Positions 42,001 to 52,585 of a DNA stretch of 64,000 nt are shown here, piece after piece. The stretch comes from Haliclona indistincta (lineage: Eukaryota; Porifera; Demospongiae; Haplosclerida; Chalinidae). The position numbers and the translations under genes were made by a program. The DNA lies in assembly GCA_964017065.1 (NCBI GenBank), contig OZ024792.1:4769754-4833753 (forward strand), in the 5' to 3' direction. Below the pieces are notes generated by a model. The model did not search any database. It had not been told where the DNA came from and saw nothing but the letters and a program-made list of their open reading frames with translations. Position 1 is the first letter of the stretch. Every line of letters starts with the position of its first letter.

Positions 42001-42530
42001 ACATTTTGACCTCTCTCATGGACAAAAATGAATATTTCTCATGGACTATAATATTGAATGCATGTAGATAATAATACACAGAACACATTAGTATTAGTAC
42101 CTGACCTACCTTTTGTAACCATTAGATTGCTATAAACTGTTGACATTTTAGGTAAAAGCCGTTATGTATTTTTGTACTATCATGCAATTAAAAAAATTTA
42201 AATCATAATCAGCCATTCAGAAGTCCGTATTCATTGACAGTTGATAAGAGCAGAGTAACCTATGCATCCACAGAATTACTCCAGTAGAACCACACGGCAA
42301 AGACAGCATAGTGGCTGCTGGAGCAAAAGTTCCTTCGTTAGGTTTGACCGGTTTCTAATAGCTACTGTCAGGTCTTGTTTTCTTAGAGATGAGGTAGCTA
42401 TAGATGGTGCAGTGTCCAGAGCAAGCTCACTCAGTATTTTGCCTACAACGAAAACCTTGCATGCAATCACAGCTTTGATTCTTTCAGCAAATTCTTCATA
42501 AGCGGCACCTCAACTAGATATGGACATCAG
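42001..42530. other. 3' flank of the giant gene and spacer
   Basis: AT-rich DNA follows the stop codon. The only poly(A)-signal-like hexamer seen is AATTAAA at 42186-42192; no canonical AATAAA was found. No module-like coding resumes in any frame, so the array really ends at the stop. A minus-strand open stretch (42470-42276) has no recognisable domain and no splice partner. No upstream WD-repeat exon was recognised here. Confidence 0.5.
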
Positions 42531-43394
42531 TGATTCGATTACTGTGTGAAGCTCCTCCTGATGTGCTGTGCTGGAGAGCACACATAACCACTGTAGTCAG
42601 CATCGCCCTAGCTGAGGATGAGGCACTCATCATCACTGCATCCACTGACTGCTGTGTCAGACTATGGACAATGCAGGGCAGGTACATTGGTAAGTCAAAT
42701 AATTGTAATGAGTATGGAGAAACTTGTTGTGTCGGGGTTTAGGGACATTCGGTGATAGGCAGCTCTGGAAGCTATGCTATCCTATAGTGTCGGCAGATCT
42801 GCCTCGTAAGATTCCTCCGAGTCTTCATAAATCAGCTTATTTCAAGACGATGCAGACCGTTGCTGGACCATGCAAGACTAAATGGAGGTAAATACCATTG
42901 ACCTTATACACACATGCAGAGATGTAATTATCAATTTTTTTGAAACATTGATTTTGCCCACTTTTACAGCTTAGCCAGAGACCTCTTCAAAGTGCTCAGG
43001 AGAAACAGATTGAGATCAAAGAAGCTGAGGAAGAACGGTGACCAGTTCACTGATCCAGACTTTGATGATCTATCCAGCAGTGAGATCCTTGGTGATGCAT
43101 ACCAGAGGAAGAGCCGTGTGAGACAACCACTCGAACTGACCAAGCTCAGTACAGCTCTGTGATGGGTACCCAGTTGGTATCTATGCCTCTCTCAAGTGCT
43201 CAGAGCTACAAGACTGTGAAGAGTCTCACAGCCAGCTGCTTGCTCAACTACAAGTCCAGGATCCCATAGACGAGTCATGTAGCGAAAGCGAAGATGAGGA
43301 AGAACACGGCAAGATTGAGTATGATCCTCAACTGAAGAAACCACACACAGAGAGATCATTATTCCCTGATATAGAATCAGACAACCAAACATGA
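42531..43394 (+). pseudogene. 3'-terminal exons of a WD-repeat gene (WDR49/WDR64-like), apparently frameshifted
   Basis: Three exons join in phase: 42531-42689, 42743-42887 and 42970 onward, with 53 and 82 bp GT-AG introns. The first encodes one WD40 blade (W-R-A-H ... I-T-A-S-T-D-C-C-V-R-L-W) followed across the splice by G-R-Y-I-G-T-F-G. That signature recalls the end of WDR49/WDR64-type propellers. The third exon reaches a TGA at 43160-43162. Another frame then stays open from about 43130 to a TGA at 43392-43394. It encodes G-I-Y-A-S-L-K-C-S-E-L and an acidic S-E-S-E-D-E-E-E tail, so one frameshift near 43150 seems likely. A 34 bp intron (GTGTGA...CTCAG) would also restore the frame but is improbably short. 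Earlier exons are absent. It could be a decayed fragment, a gene with an assembly error, or the 3' end of a gene hosting the giant gene in an intron. Confidence 0.6.
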
Positions 43395-43821
43395 AATAAT
43401 TATAATAGCTTCATTATAAAATAATTAAAATCTATTATTGTTGCTGCTAGTAAGCCCCGCCCTTGTTGCAGGCGTGGGACCTCTAGCTCTTTGACTGACA
43501 CCATGCTGACACTCGCTTTGATTCCAATAACGTTCGACCGATTGCATCATTGCACAGTCGAACAGCCTCCTCATCGTTACTTTGTGCCCCGTCATGACTT
43601 TGTGGATTATGTACTGCATCATCTATGGTATTCTGCAGCAGCAGGCCAGGAATGCGTACGCCGTATGCTGGACAGTCAATCATCGACATGTCGTGATCAT
43701 CAGATCTGGAGCTGTAGCTGAAAATAATGATCACTACCCACCCGCTACAGCTGTTGTCTGCACAGTGATGAACGGCAACAACTGACTCGAGCTCAGCTCT
43801 AGTGACCGATCTACTCGCTGA
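43395..43821. other. Spacer between WD-repeat fragment and coiled-coil gene
   Basis: No coding segment was recognised. Short open frames on both strands around 43483-43785 overlap each other and have no domain or splice support. Confidence 0.5.
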
Positions 43822-43868
43822 CCAATCAAATTCACTGCTAGTCACGTGTATTCACGTCTAGTCACGTG
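43822..43868 (+). promoter_or_regulatory. Candidate promoter: CCAAT and two CACGTG boxes
   Basis: CCAAT lies at 43822-43826. CACGTG lies at 43843-43848 and 43863-43868, within a 20-bp direct repeat. They sit 118-164 bp upstream of the ATG at 43986. Assignment as a promoter is inference from motif and position. CACGTG is the E-box bound by bHLH factors in animals. Confidence 0.35.
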
Positions 43869-43985
43869 TATTAAACCATCAACGCATTAACGACTTTTTC
43901 GGCTCGTGGTGCAGAGATCCCGGTATTTACTTCACCTGGGGACGAGATTCTGTGTTCTCTCGATCGGTGACGTGTTCTCGTGATC

Positions 43986-46900
43986 ATGAGCTGGTTCAAG
44001 AGAGGGAGAAAAATCAAGTATCATTCTTTGAAGTCCGATTCGTCGAGTAAGTTTGTTCAGTATCGTTTGCAACACAGTTTTGCACTTCGTAATACGTGTC
44101 TTGGTGTGAAAAACTAAAAGGATTTCGTTCTTTAATTTTTCTTGGGTGTAGACTCCTATTCTTGGGCATGCACTATTCCATCATAATAATAATTGTTTTG
44201 TATTCTATCTCTTTCTACAGAAGATGAACAGGATAAAAAGCAGCCAACTGAGATGACAGTGACTACTGAGAAGGTAGAGAAATATCTCAATAGTATAGAG
44301 TTTTGATGAGCGTGTTTGTAAATGTGGATTGAAACTTTGTCTCTCATCTTGCATCAGATCTTATGCATTGTTACATTCCTAACTGAGTTGTGACTAAATG
44401 TGCTTATTAAATGCACATTCCTGTCAATTCAATGGTTGGTCTCTACACTTGTATTGTGTGTGATAAACCACTGTGTGGCGCATTTGATATTATGGTCACC
44501 TGGGATACAAATTCTATTAATAAACAGTATAATATTAATTTTTAGGAAGGAGTGCCAATCCAGGATTTAGAGAAATTGTTAAGTAATGAAAGAGAAAGAG
44601 TGGAAAGACTTGAAGGACGGTTACTAGTAAGTACATAATATGCATGAGAGTCTTGTGAAACTTGTCCATTAATTTAAATTTTCCTAGGATTTGAAAAAAG
44701 TTGCTGAAAGTAAGGAATCAACAAACAAGTACCTTCAAACACAGCTTCAATTAGTAAGTATGTTATTGATATTAAGTAATTAGCCAATAATGTATTTCAC
44801 TGTAGAAGAATGAAGAATGTATACAGTCAGATCGTGTGATATCTGATCTAGTCCATGAAGTGAAAGAAAGTAAGTTAATGATACTAGGGCGTTACGCGTT
44901 CAGCTATTTGCGGTTATCAATGTATTAGGAAGGCACGGTAGTGACTCCCTATGTAGGGATGACCGGAAAAACAAGATGGCGGCTACATACAATGTATTAG
45001 CGATCAAATGCTGATATTTCGCCTGGTGATGAATTTTATACGTCCAAAGACACTTAGATCTGCATTTTGGTGTTGCCCCATCTTACAGTAGCAAGGAGAT
45101 TGCTCGAAATTGTTACTGAAGTGACGAACCTGGAAACGGTGAAAATCGAGATTCGTCATCTTAGTTTTCTTCTTCTTTCTTTCTTTCTTCAACTCGCCTA
45201 GCGCCTTTACGTGAGCAGTGCCGAGACCAAAACACCCACGAACAGTCGTCAAATTATCCTGGCAGGTGCCTTTTGGACTTAGTTTTTAGCGAAACGACGA
45301 TGTAAATTGGACGAGTTCACGATCGCTAACAATTGTCAGCTAAGTGTTAGACGCCATGTTGTGATTACGCAATACGCACGTCCATAGACAGCTCCAGATA
45401 AATTGAGACCGAGTGAGGACGTCGATGTGGATAGGAGGTTGGGTGACACACCCACAATACCGTAAAGTGCTCTTACAAGGACACGTAGCTTTAGAAAGCC
45501 ATGGATTAGCCACTTGAGCAAGGCTTGCCAGCACAGAAAACATCTTCATAGGACTATAAATTCAGTGAAGAAGCTGCAGAGAGTGTTTTCGTAGAGATTT
45601 TCGAGCGGTAAGACGCAAACAGGCGTGTTTTTTGATGACACACACACACACAAATATATAGACGGACACAAGAGTTCATAAGTTGACACAAGAGTTCATT
45701 GACTTAATGAACTCTTGACGGACACAAACGCATAACCCTCACGCATACTGCGCACGGGTAAAAATTGAGGATTCAATTTTGAAAAGTAATCAAAAGAACG
45801 AAGATTTCCATGTTGACAGATTTTACTGTTCCATCGAGAAAACTAAAATTTTCTTGGGTGTAGACTCCTATTCTTGGGCATGCACTATTCCATCATAATA
45901 ATTGTTTTGTATTCCATCTCTTTCTACAGAAGATGAACAGGATGAAAATCAGCCACCTGAGATGATAGTGACTACTGAGAAGGTAGAGTAATATCTCGAT
46001 AGTATAGAGTTTGATGAGCGTGCTTGTATAGACCATTTTAGTCGCTAATCGTTTTCCCCTGCGCACCCGTACAACACTGGACATGATCGTGTCGACGCCA
46101 CCACATTGACGGTATTGTGCTGCAGGCAAATTTCAACGCTTCGTCTTTTTGCGTGCTTAGCTAGGTACTTTGCGCACACAAGCGAAAGTGTATTGCTTAT
46201 TATTATGAGTTATTAGAGCTTGAAAACGCGCATTTCTATCTCTCGAACAGCCAGCATAGCGGGAAATATGGAGCGAATCTACTGAAATTTTGTTCGATTT
46301 TACTGGCACACTGTGTCTACGTGCAACTACATTATGGTAGCAAACAATACTGGATAGCGGCCTTGATCGAACAGTCCAATCGATGATAGCGTGGCTGATA
46401 CAGAACAGCAGCAAAACTGGACCAGTTTCTAGCAGTCAACTGCTATATAAGAAGACTGCAATAAGAAAATACACAATCACACACTAAGATGTAGGAAAAA
46501 GAAAAAAGAACAAGATGTACACTAAGATGTAATACTAGATTGTAACAGTAAATACAAAACAATTACTAAATTTACGCTAGAGTTAATAAGCAAAGAAAAA
46601 ATAGATAAATAACAAAAAAAAAATTAAAAGAGTGAACTAAGTATTGTACAGTTCGCGCAGACCATAGCCATCGGTCATCTGAGTGATTGATCTCCATTTA
46701 ATCCTGGATCCACGAAAGCACAGGTTTGTGGCTCGTAGTATGGCTAATTGTAGTCGAATTGTAGGCGTTAGCAAGCAGTCAACTGCTTGCTAACGTCGCT
46801 TTCTTGACTTTTGTCTCTCAGATCTTATGCATTGTTACATACCTAACTAAGTTGTGACTAAATGTGCTTATTAACTTCACATTCCTGTCAATTCAATGGT

Positions 46901-47659
46901 TGGTCTCTACACTTGTATTGTGTGTGATAAACCACTGTGTGGCGCATTTGATATTATGGTCACCTGGGATACAAATTCTATTAATAAACAGTATAATCTT
47001 AATTTTTAGGAAGGAGTGCTAATCCAGGATTTAGAAAAAATGTTAAGTGATGAAAGAGAAAGAGTGGAAAGACTTGAAGGACAGTTACTAGTGAGTACAT
47101 TGGTTTGAAGTGTGTACGAAGTCTAGATCATCGCGGAAACTGATAGATGGATGTCATGAGCACATAGTGCGAAGGCGTCTATTTCAGTTTCCAAGGCGAT
47201 CTAATAGTTGTTCAGATCTTTGAGATCTCTAGACTGAGCAGTTAACACTACAATTTGCATGAGAGTCTTGTGAAATTTGTTCATTTAATAAATCAATTTT
47301 TTCTAGCATTTAAAAAAAGTTGCTGAAAGTAAGAAATCAACGAACAGGTACCTTCAAGTACAGATTCAATTAGTAAGTATGTTATTGATATTAAGAAATT
47401 AACCAATGATGTATTTCACTGTAGAAGGATGATGAACTTGCTAAGTCAAATCGTGTCCTAAATGATCTACTCGATGAACTATCTGAGTTAAGGGTACGGG
47501 ATACTGGGGCGGTACACAGTCAGCTGTTTGCGGTTATCAATGTATTTTGTATTGTGTTTGTGTTGCATATTTGTAATCAAAAATTAGCTTCTGGAAGAAA
47601 ATGTAGAGAAAGCCGCTTGGTCTGAGCCGTTTGGAAGGATTGACGAGAGCTTTTTGTGA
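43986..47659 (+). CDS. Small spliced coiled-coil protein with tandemly duplicated exon cassette
   Basis: I recognise no family. Ten exons join without a stop into 221 residues: 43986-44046, 44221-44273, 44546-44626, 44688-44753, 44806-44869, 45930-45982, 47010-47090, 47307-47372, 47425-47493 and 47588-47659 (TGA at 47657-47659). The start M-S-W-F-K-R-G-R-K is basic. The cassette exons encode an acidic D-E-Q-D segment, then heptad-like charged helices (D-L-E-K-L-L, E-R-V-E-R-L-E, D-L-K-K-V-A-E-S-K). The last exon ends F-G-R-I-D-E-S-F-L. Exon 5 ends in phase 1 and exon 2' begins in phase 1, so both cassettes can be read together. All introns are GT-AG; the last donor (GTACGG) is weak. The start is favoured by its match to the minus-strand paralogue, including the 5' leader (G-A-C-G-T-G-T-T). 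A coiled-coil oligomer is inferred. Confidence 0.6.
44149..44935 (+). repeat. Cassette copy 1 (exons 2-5 with introns)
   Basis: It begins at tcttgggtgtagactcct and ends near gcggttatcaatgtatt. It is nearly identical to the second copy at 45853-47550 in exons and introns alike, so the duplication was genomic. The 44927-45311 repeat abuts its right end. Confidence 0.85.
44927..45311 (+). mobile_element. ~385 bp repeat, copy A (inverted partner at 62346-62709)
   Basis: It runs from ggcacggtagtgactccc to tttttagcgaaacg. The reverse complement of 62346-62709 matches over nearly the whole length with small indels. A diverged third piece lies at 58973-59113. No coding capacity is seen, so it is probably a non-autonomous element. 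A polypyrimidine tract (TTTC repeats) lies at about 45170-45190. Confidence 0.7.
45312..45852. other. Spacer with (CA)n and a short palindrome
   Basis: It holds (CA)n at 45638-45652 and a 12-bp-arm palindrome at 45689-45717 (caagagttcatt / aatgaactcttg). No exon was recognised. A stretch at 45766-45832 recurs at 48516-48583. Confidence 0.6.
45766..45832 (+). repeat. Dispersed repeat, copy 1
   Basis: It shares gattttactgttcca and flanking sequence with 48516-48583 in the same orientation. It abuts the left edge of cassette copy 2. Confidence 0.6.
46029..46806. mobile_element. ~780 bp insertion in the intron of cassette copy 2
   Basis: Copy 1 reads straight across this point with only about 13 different bases, so this is a filled site compared with an empty one. 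The insert is AT-rich at 46490-46630 and ends beside a 14-bp-arm palindrome. No transposase or clear terminal inverted repeats were seen. Confidence 0.6.
46766..46795. repeat. Perfect palindrome, 14-bp arms
   Basis: Arms cgttagcaagcagt and actgcttgctaacg flank CA. A shorter palindrome with the same GCAGTCAACTGC core (tagcagtcaactgcta) lies at about 46427-46442, also inside the insertion. Confidence 0.8.
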
Positions 47660-48631
47660 CATCTCGAGCTACACAAGAATGTGTACGTAAAAAAATACTC
47701 GCATCACTCAATCTCTCTGTTCTGTTGCTGTGTACCTCTGAGTGCAAATTTGTCAAGCTGGCGATCGTCGAAGAAGAGATTTTTGGTTAAGTTTACGATT
47801 TTGGGCCTGCCATAACGTATTAGATACAGCTTTTATTTTTGCTATCATCATTATTTATCTATTGGTCTCGGAGAATTCCAAGTAGAGCTAGCTCCTTCAC
47901 TGTTTGCTGACAGCACAAAGAAACGCGGCCAAGCCCATCGTAACAGTATCCCGTAACCTTAACCTTTTAATTGCTAAGTTATCTTGCTAGAATTTTAACC
48001 TCGTAAATGCTGACCAATTCTCTCGCGAATATCTCGTGTGTCTTTTGTGCTACTGGTCTCAAATTTGCGTCCGTTTTCGCCAGTGATTAGCCACAATTGC
48101 CCACAGTCAAGACGCTCCTCCCACTTCGGAAGTGAAGCCAATAAAGTGCAGTGACTTTGTCACATTTTGCTCAAAGTTAGTACTTTGGGGCTGGCTAATG
48201 AAAAGTACATACAAATAGCAGTGGTTTTGGTGAGTGCAAAATGTAGCCCAGATCATGGAGAATGTGCAAAAATTTGTTTTCTGAGCGTCCTGAAGCCGTA
48301 AAATGTCCCAATTTTCTGATCCATGATTCGCCGTTAACCTTGTCTCTATATTTACAACGATGTGATTTTAAAGAGGTTTCCATTCTCCTGTTTTTATTTG
48401 TGTTCATGTCAGGGTTACTGTGGACATGAATTTTTTCTAGGTGATTTATTTTTGAATACATAGCATTCTGATACGCTAATCATTTTCGCATGTAAAAACA
48501 AAATTTTGAATAAATTAAGGATTCAATTTCAAGGGTAGTCGAAAAACAAAGATTTCCATGTTGACAGATTTTACTGTTCCATTGTCCCCATGTAGAAGTT
48601 GACCATTTCAACTAGTTCAACAACCTCAGGC
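47660..48631. other. Spacer with diverged element remnants
   Basis: No exon was recognised. From about 47959 (ttaaccttttaattg) to 48330 the sequence has patches in common with the TTAA-flanked element at 59114-59683 (cctgaagcc; an aagtgaagcc / aactgaagcc box). The second copy of the 45766 repeat lies at 48516-48583. Confidence 0.5.
48516..48583 (+). repeat. Dispersed repeat, copy 2
   Basis: Matches 45766-45832 in direct orientation, with small differences on the left side. Confidence 0.6.
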
Positions 48632-48685
48632 TAGAGACACTTGAATTACTAGAGACACTTGAGTTACTAGAGACACATGAATTAT
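48632..48685 (+). repeat. 18-bp tandem repeat, three copies
   Basis: The unit tagagacacttgaattac is present three times; the third copy differs at three positions. Confidence 0.85.
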
Positions 48686-50723
48686 AATAGTTAATGTTAT
48701 CATTTCCTAATGCAATAGTACTATTGTTATCTTAATTAAAATCACAATTATTATGTCAAAGTGGTAGTGATTTAGTGATGCATCAGTTCGGGCACTGTTC
48801 ACTGATACAGATGTAATCTCGTCCCCCAGACCACACCTGTTTTGAAAGCTCCATAGAGGATCTGGTTTTTATAGTCGATTTTCTTGGGCCAGGATGAAGC
48901 TTGGAATGTGTGGGAAACTGTCAGAAACACGTAGCCCCCTTTACACAACACGTTTATCTGGATTTATATGGCACCAATTCATGACACAAAAAAATAACAA
49001 TTAAGTTCAAAATCACACCAAAACACTACTAAACCCTGACTCCAAAGACCTTCGCATATTGTGCTTTACATCAAAGGATGAAGAACACGAGAACGATACC
49101 AGCAGTTCTTCCAGTTAATTTTCTAGCAGGATTCAGTTCAATCAATTCTCAGTATTATTATCTCTGTCACTCACTAGTCACTAGTCACCAGGAGCGCTCC
49201 TGCTAGTCACTAGTACTTAAGACATTTTATAATTCATAATTACAATGTGAGAATTTGACAATAACAATAAGATGTTGTCTTCTGCAGTAGACAACATCTT
49301 GTTTCTCTTCCTCCTGCAGTGATAGTATTTTGTATAATAAATTTACTGTGATACTGCTGTTGGTTATGTTTCTGCATCTAGTGAGATTTTCAGTGGATTT
49401 GTCTCACAAGAGCTTATTAATTATGACCCCACAATGAATTATTACGAACCTGTAAATAAGTATTGGTGCTCTATGAAGTTACAGGCTAGTGTTACTGTAA
49501 ATCATAGTTACATAGTGAGTGTTATTCCACTATAGTCACATTTTAACAAGCATGTTCGTGTAATATCGCAGCCCAATAATTGTGTGCCCTAGCAACCAGC
49601 ACACCTATAATGGTTTGAAGTGGTAGTGATTAGTTTATGTGTTGGAACAAAACCTGTTTGTAATGTCAGACTATTCAGAGACTTTCATGTAGTCATGTAA
49701 TGTAGCCATAAAATTATACTGCCACACCATTTTAATCTTGTGTTCTGAGCTATTGTTCAACATAGAAAGAGCAAAAATGATTCTTTTGCTAATCATAATC
49801 TAATACTCCTTCCTGTGGTGATCTAATAAAATAATTGGGAATGGAGACTCCTGTTGTCAGTTGTTGAAGTTCTGACTATTCGGTCAACAGAATATGGTAT
49901 CTTCAAGATTGTGACACATTCCTGTAGTGCATTTGTGTGTGTTGGTCAATAGTAATGTTAATTACTATCTTTGCTCGGTTCAGATGATATCTCTCATTTG
50001 GGCTGGTGCCTCTTCCTCCTCCTCCCAGTAAGGAATGTTGTCCAGCTAGTCACGAAATTTCAATGTCTTTATCACCGTAAGAATTAATATTACAATTCCC
50101 AATACTATTATAAGTGTTTCATACAGATTTCAGGTGATGGTCATCTTGACAGTGTGCTACAAGCTTGTTAGTAACATGATAGAAAGACTTATCACATTGA
50201 ATTGACTTATCATAATTATTATGTTGTTATAAAGTGCTTTTCCTTCTACGTTACATGTGTTTATTTTACAAATAAATTTGATGAGATAACTGCATTCTTT
50301 ACAATACTATCAATAACAAACAAGTCACCTCATTCTTGGCTGGTACCACTGGTGGGGTTCAATGGTGCAAGTGAAGAACCCACATAATAGTAATTTCTTG
50401 TCAGCTGGAGTGGAGCTGCCCCTTGAATCAGCCACTGACTATCTCTGTTTTTACTACTTTACATTCAAAATGCAGTTTCACTATAGTGGTCATTATCAGT
50501 CTACAAGCTAGCTAGATGTGCTTGCACTCTAATCAACCCATCATCCATGCTCAAGTCAGTTATTCAGTGCTTAATACATTGATTCACTGCAACAAACCAT
50601 TAGATCATGCAAAATTTAAGCTCATACTATGCAGATAGTTACATTTATCTGTGGGTATAATATAATAATAGAAACAAGTTTCTCACAAGTCAATGAAGTC
50701 ATGTGTAGTAGCTACTATTTTTA
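48686..50723. other. AT-rich spacer
   Basis: No coding signal was recognised. A hairpin with 12-bp arms (aagatgttgtct / agacaacatctt) lies at 49269-49300. A stretch at 48969-49003 (ggcaccaattcatgacac) recurs at about 51069, at the right end of the next element. Confidence 0.5.
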
Positions 50724-51105
50724 TGCCTCGGTGGGTGGAGCCACGAGGCATTTCATTTTTGTAGGTGTCATTATGCCTGCGCTCCTATCAGCAGTCAACA
50801 ATGGATATTTTTGTCCTCAGAGAATCCCAATCGCCAGTAACAGTCATTGAACTATGCCATAACTCGAGAACGACCGATTTACCAACGACCGATCAAGCAG
50901 CTTTAACAATGCAACAGATCTCAAAAAGTGGATTAATTTTGAGTGGGCATGTCTCTGAACGTACGTTAAATTGCCCTGGGAATGACCAAACAGTGTTGTT
51001 AGGCTGCGTCCATGAAAATGCTATTGACACCAGCTTAACTATGTCAATATTGACTACAAAAGAACCATGGCACCAATTCATGCCACAAAAATAACAATTA
51101 AAGGG
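50724..51105 (+). mobile_element. MITE-like element with palindromic end
   Basis: It opens with a near-palindrome at 50724-50750 (tgcctcg ... cgaggca). It closes near the A-rich ggcaccaattcatgccac stretch also found at 48969. A diverged relative at about 52285-52360 shares the cataactcgagaacga box. Overlapping frames on both strands here look like by-products. Boundaries are approximate. Confidence 0.45.
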
Positions 51106-51659
51106 TAAGTACCTAATAATGGACCTAAGGATGCATCGCTATAGGACAAAAGTGGACTCAATGCATTTATAATTCATCAAAATAATAACAATATTCATTT
51201 ATAATGTGCAGATTGACTGTTCTCAAGAGCACTTGATTGATGTTAATGATGATGTCATTTCATGATGTCATTTCATTCACACATAATGTCAATGCTGCTG
51301 CTTGGTCTAGATTTAGATTACGATTCAACATGTACGCATAACCTGTAATCAATGTTAGACATCGGGAATCTCATTGTCGCTAATATTGCAATAGGCGCCA
51401 AGAGAGGAGGAAAAAAGGAGAGAAGAGAGAAATTAAGAGTAGGAAGACACTATGCAGAGTGTGAGGGAAGTTTACAAAAAAGCCAATCAACAAATTTTCA
51501 AAACATGAGGCTGTCCATATGTTTGAGAATCATATCAGGGAGGGAACTATTTTTTGCAACCTATAAATGTGAGAAATTACACTTGTAAACTATTGAAAGA
51601 CGTGATAATGCATAAAGTACATTATCAGCATCAGAGATCACTTTTGGAGTGGAGATCAT
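51106..51659. other. Spacer
   Basis: No exon, repeat or element boundary was recognised. A purine-rich run at 51400-51480 makes an open frame of basic residues with no domain. Confidence 0.4.
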
Positions 51660-51975
51660 AATACTACTATCTTATGGCTTCCTCTAACAACATACAAGAA
51701 CGCTATCTGTACAAATGCCCATGGCTAGAAATGGAGCAGGCCAGCTGCCAACCTATGCTAGAGATTACGGTAGTATAACCATATATAAAGCTGTAATCAC
51801 ATGGTAGCACAACATTTCATTTAGAAAATTACCTTGGTTTCATCATTCTCCTCTTCTCTGTGAAAAGATTTATCAAATAGTGATCAGTCTGTATAGAAGC
51901 AGTGCACTGCAGTGAAAACAAATTCGCTTTTGAACTAAGTAGTGATGACCACGATTCAAGATCGCAGCTATAAAG
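51660..51975 (-). repeat. Duplicated segment copy 1 with a micro-exon
   Basis: It matches 61605-61865 in the same orientation (ctatctgtacaaatgccc; agagattacggtagtata). On the minus strand it holds a 25-nt candidate exon, 51857-51833, between CACAG and GTAATT. The exon reads E-E-E-N-D-E-T-K after one leading base. The other copy encodes V-E-E-N-E-S-K in 22 nt, an in-frame 3-nt difference that suggests coding constraint. Confidence 0.5.
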
Positions 51976-52585
51976 ATTTCACAAAACCCTCGGCGTGTTG
52001 CACATTGTAGAGTTAGCTCCGTAGTTATGGTTTTCAGAAGGAGCTTTGCAGCTAAAGCCAACCTGCTTGCTATTGAAACAAAACTGCACTGCTAACCAGA
52101 AGACAGCAAAGTGCTGACCACAAGGTCAACGACTAGGTGTGACAAGTGGGCGTGACCACGTGAACACTGAGTAGGTCGTCGGAGTAGGTAGCCATTGCTC
52201 TTGGCTTTGATAGGCTTTTCCTTAAGATGTCTACACGCCCCCAGAGCTTTTCTGAAGTTTAGATGGAATCTACAAAGTACCTAGGTAGTCAACTATGGGC
52301 ACTTTTGTCGTCAGAGAGGTCGAAGATGGCTGTCAAGGTGAGCCAGCTATACATAACTCGAGAACGAAAGCACTTTAGCAAAATCCACGAGTCACATTGC
52401 AAGCCATTGTCGTGCTAAGCCTCTACCGAGAAGCTTCGGTGGGGAGTGGTTCACCCATACCGAAGGTGAGGCAGGCCTAGGTATGCTCGCTTCTTATACA
52501 CAGCTTTCATACTGATACTAATGGAACATCATAAACGATTGACCTCATTAATTATGTCAATGGTTGCTCTGATACAAGTCACCTA
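51976..52585. other. Spacer with element debris
   Basis: About 52285-52360 is a diverged relative of the 50724-51105 element. At 52417-52490 there are scattered gcctc/gaggc and accga/tcggt pairs. No gene was recognised. Confidence 0.4.

Larger units (their letters stand above)
45853..47550 (+). repeat. Cassette copy 2 (exons 2'-5' with introns, interrupted by an insertion)
   Basis: It is a direct repeat of 44149-44935. Each exon keeps its length and phase except exon 5', which is 5 nt longer. An insertion of about 780 bp splits the intron between exons 2' and 3'. A shorter extra stretch lies in the intron after exon 3'. Confidence 0.85.

Noticed and set aside
45..41000. Dozens of minus-strand open frames of 60-180 codons across the giant gene
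   Set aside because: They are antisense by-products of the repetitive codon pattern. They share no domain, and the plus frame explains the whole region.
1..42000. Bacterial contig or symbiont gene
   Set aside because: Spliced exons and MITE-type elements follow within 600 bp, and no operon-like gene packing is present. A misjoin cannot be excluded from sequence alone.
42276..42470. Minus-strand 64-residue frame between the giant gene and the WD fragment
   Set aside because: Low-complexity composition, no splice partners and no recognisable family.
43130..43163. A 34-bp intron to explain the frame change in the WD-repeat fragment
   Set aside because: GT and AG borders exist, but the length is below what splicing normally accepts; an indel is simpler.
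48632..48685. CRISPR-like array
   Set aside because: Three adjacent 18-bp copies have no spacers and lie in animal-type DNA.
50765..51094. 109-residue plus-strand frame
   Set aside because: It lies within a MITE-like element, is opposed by another frame over the same bases, and has no domain.
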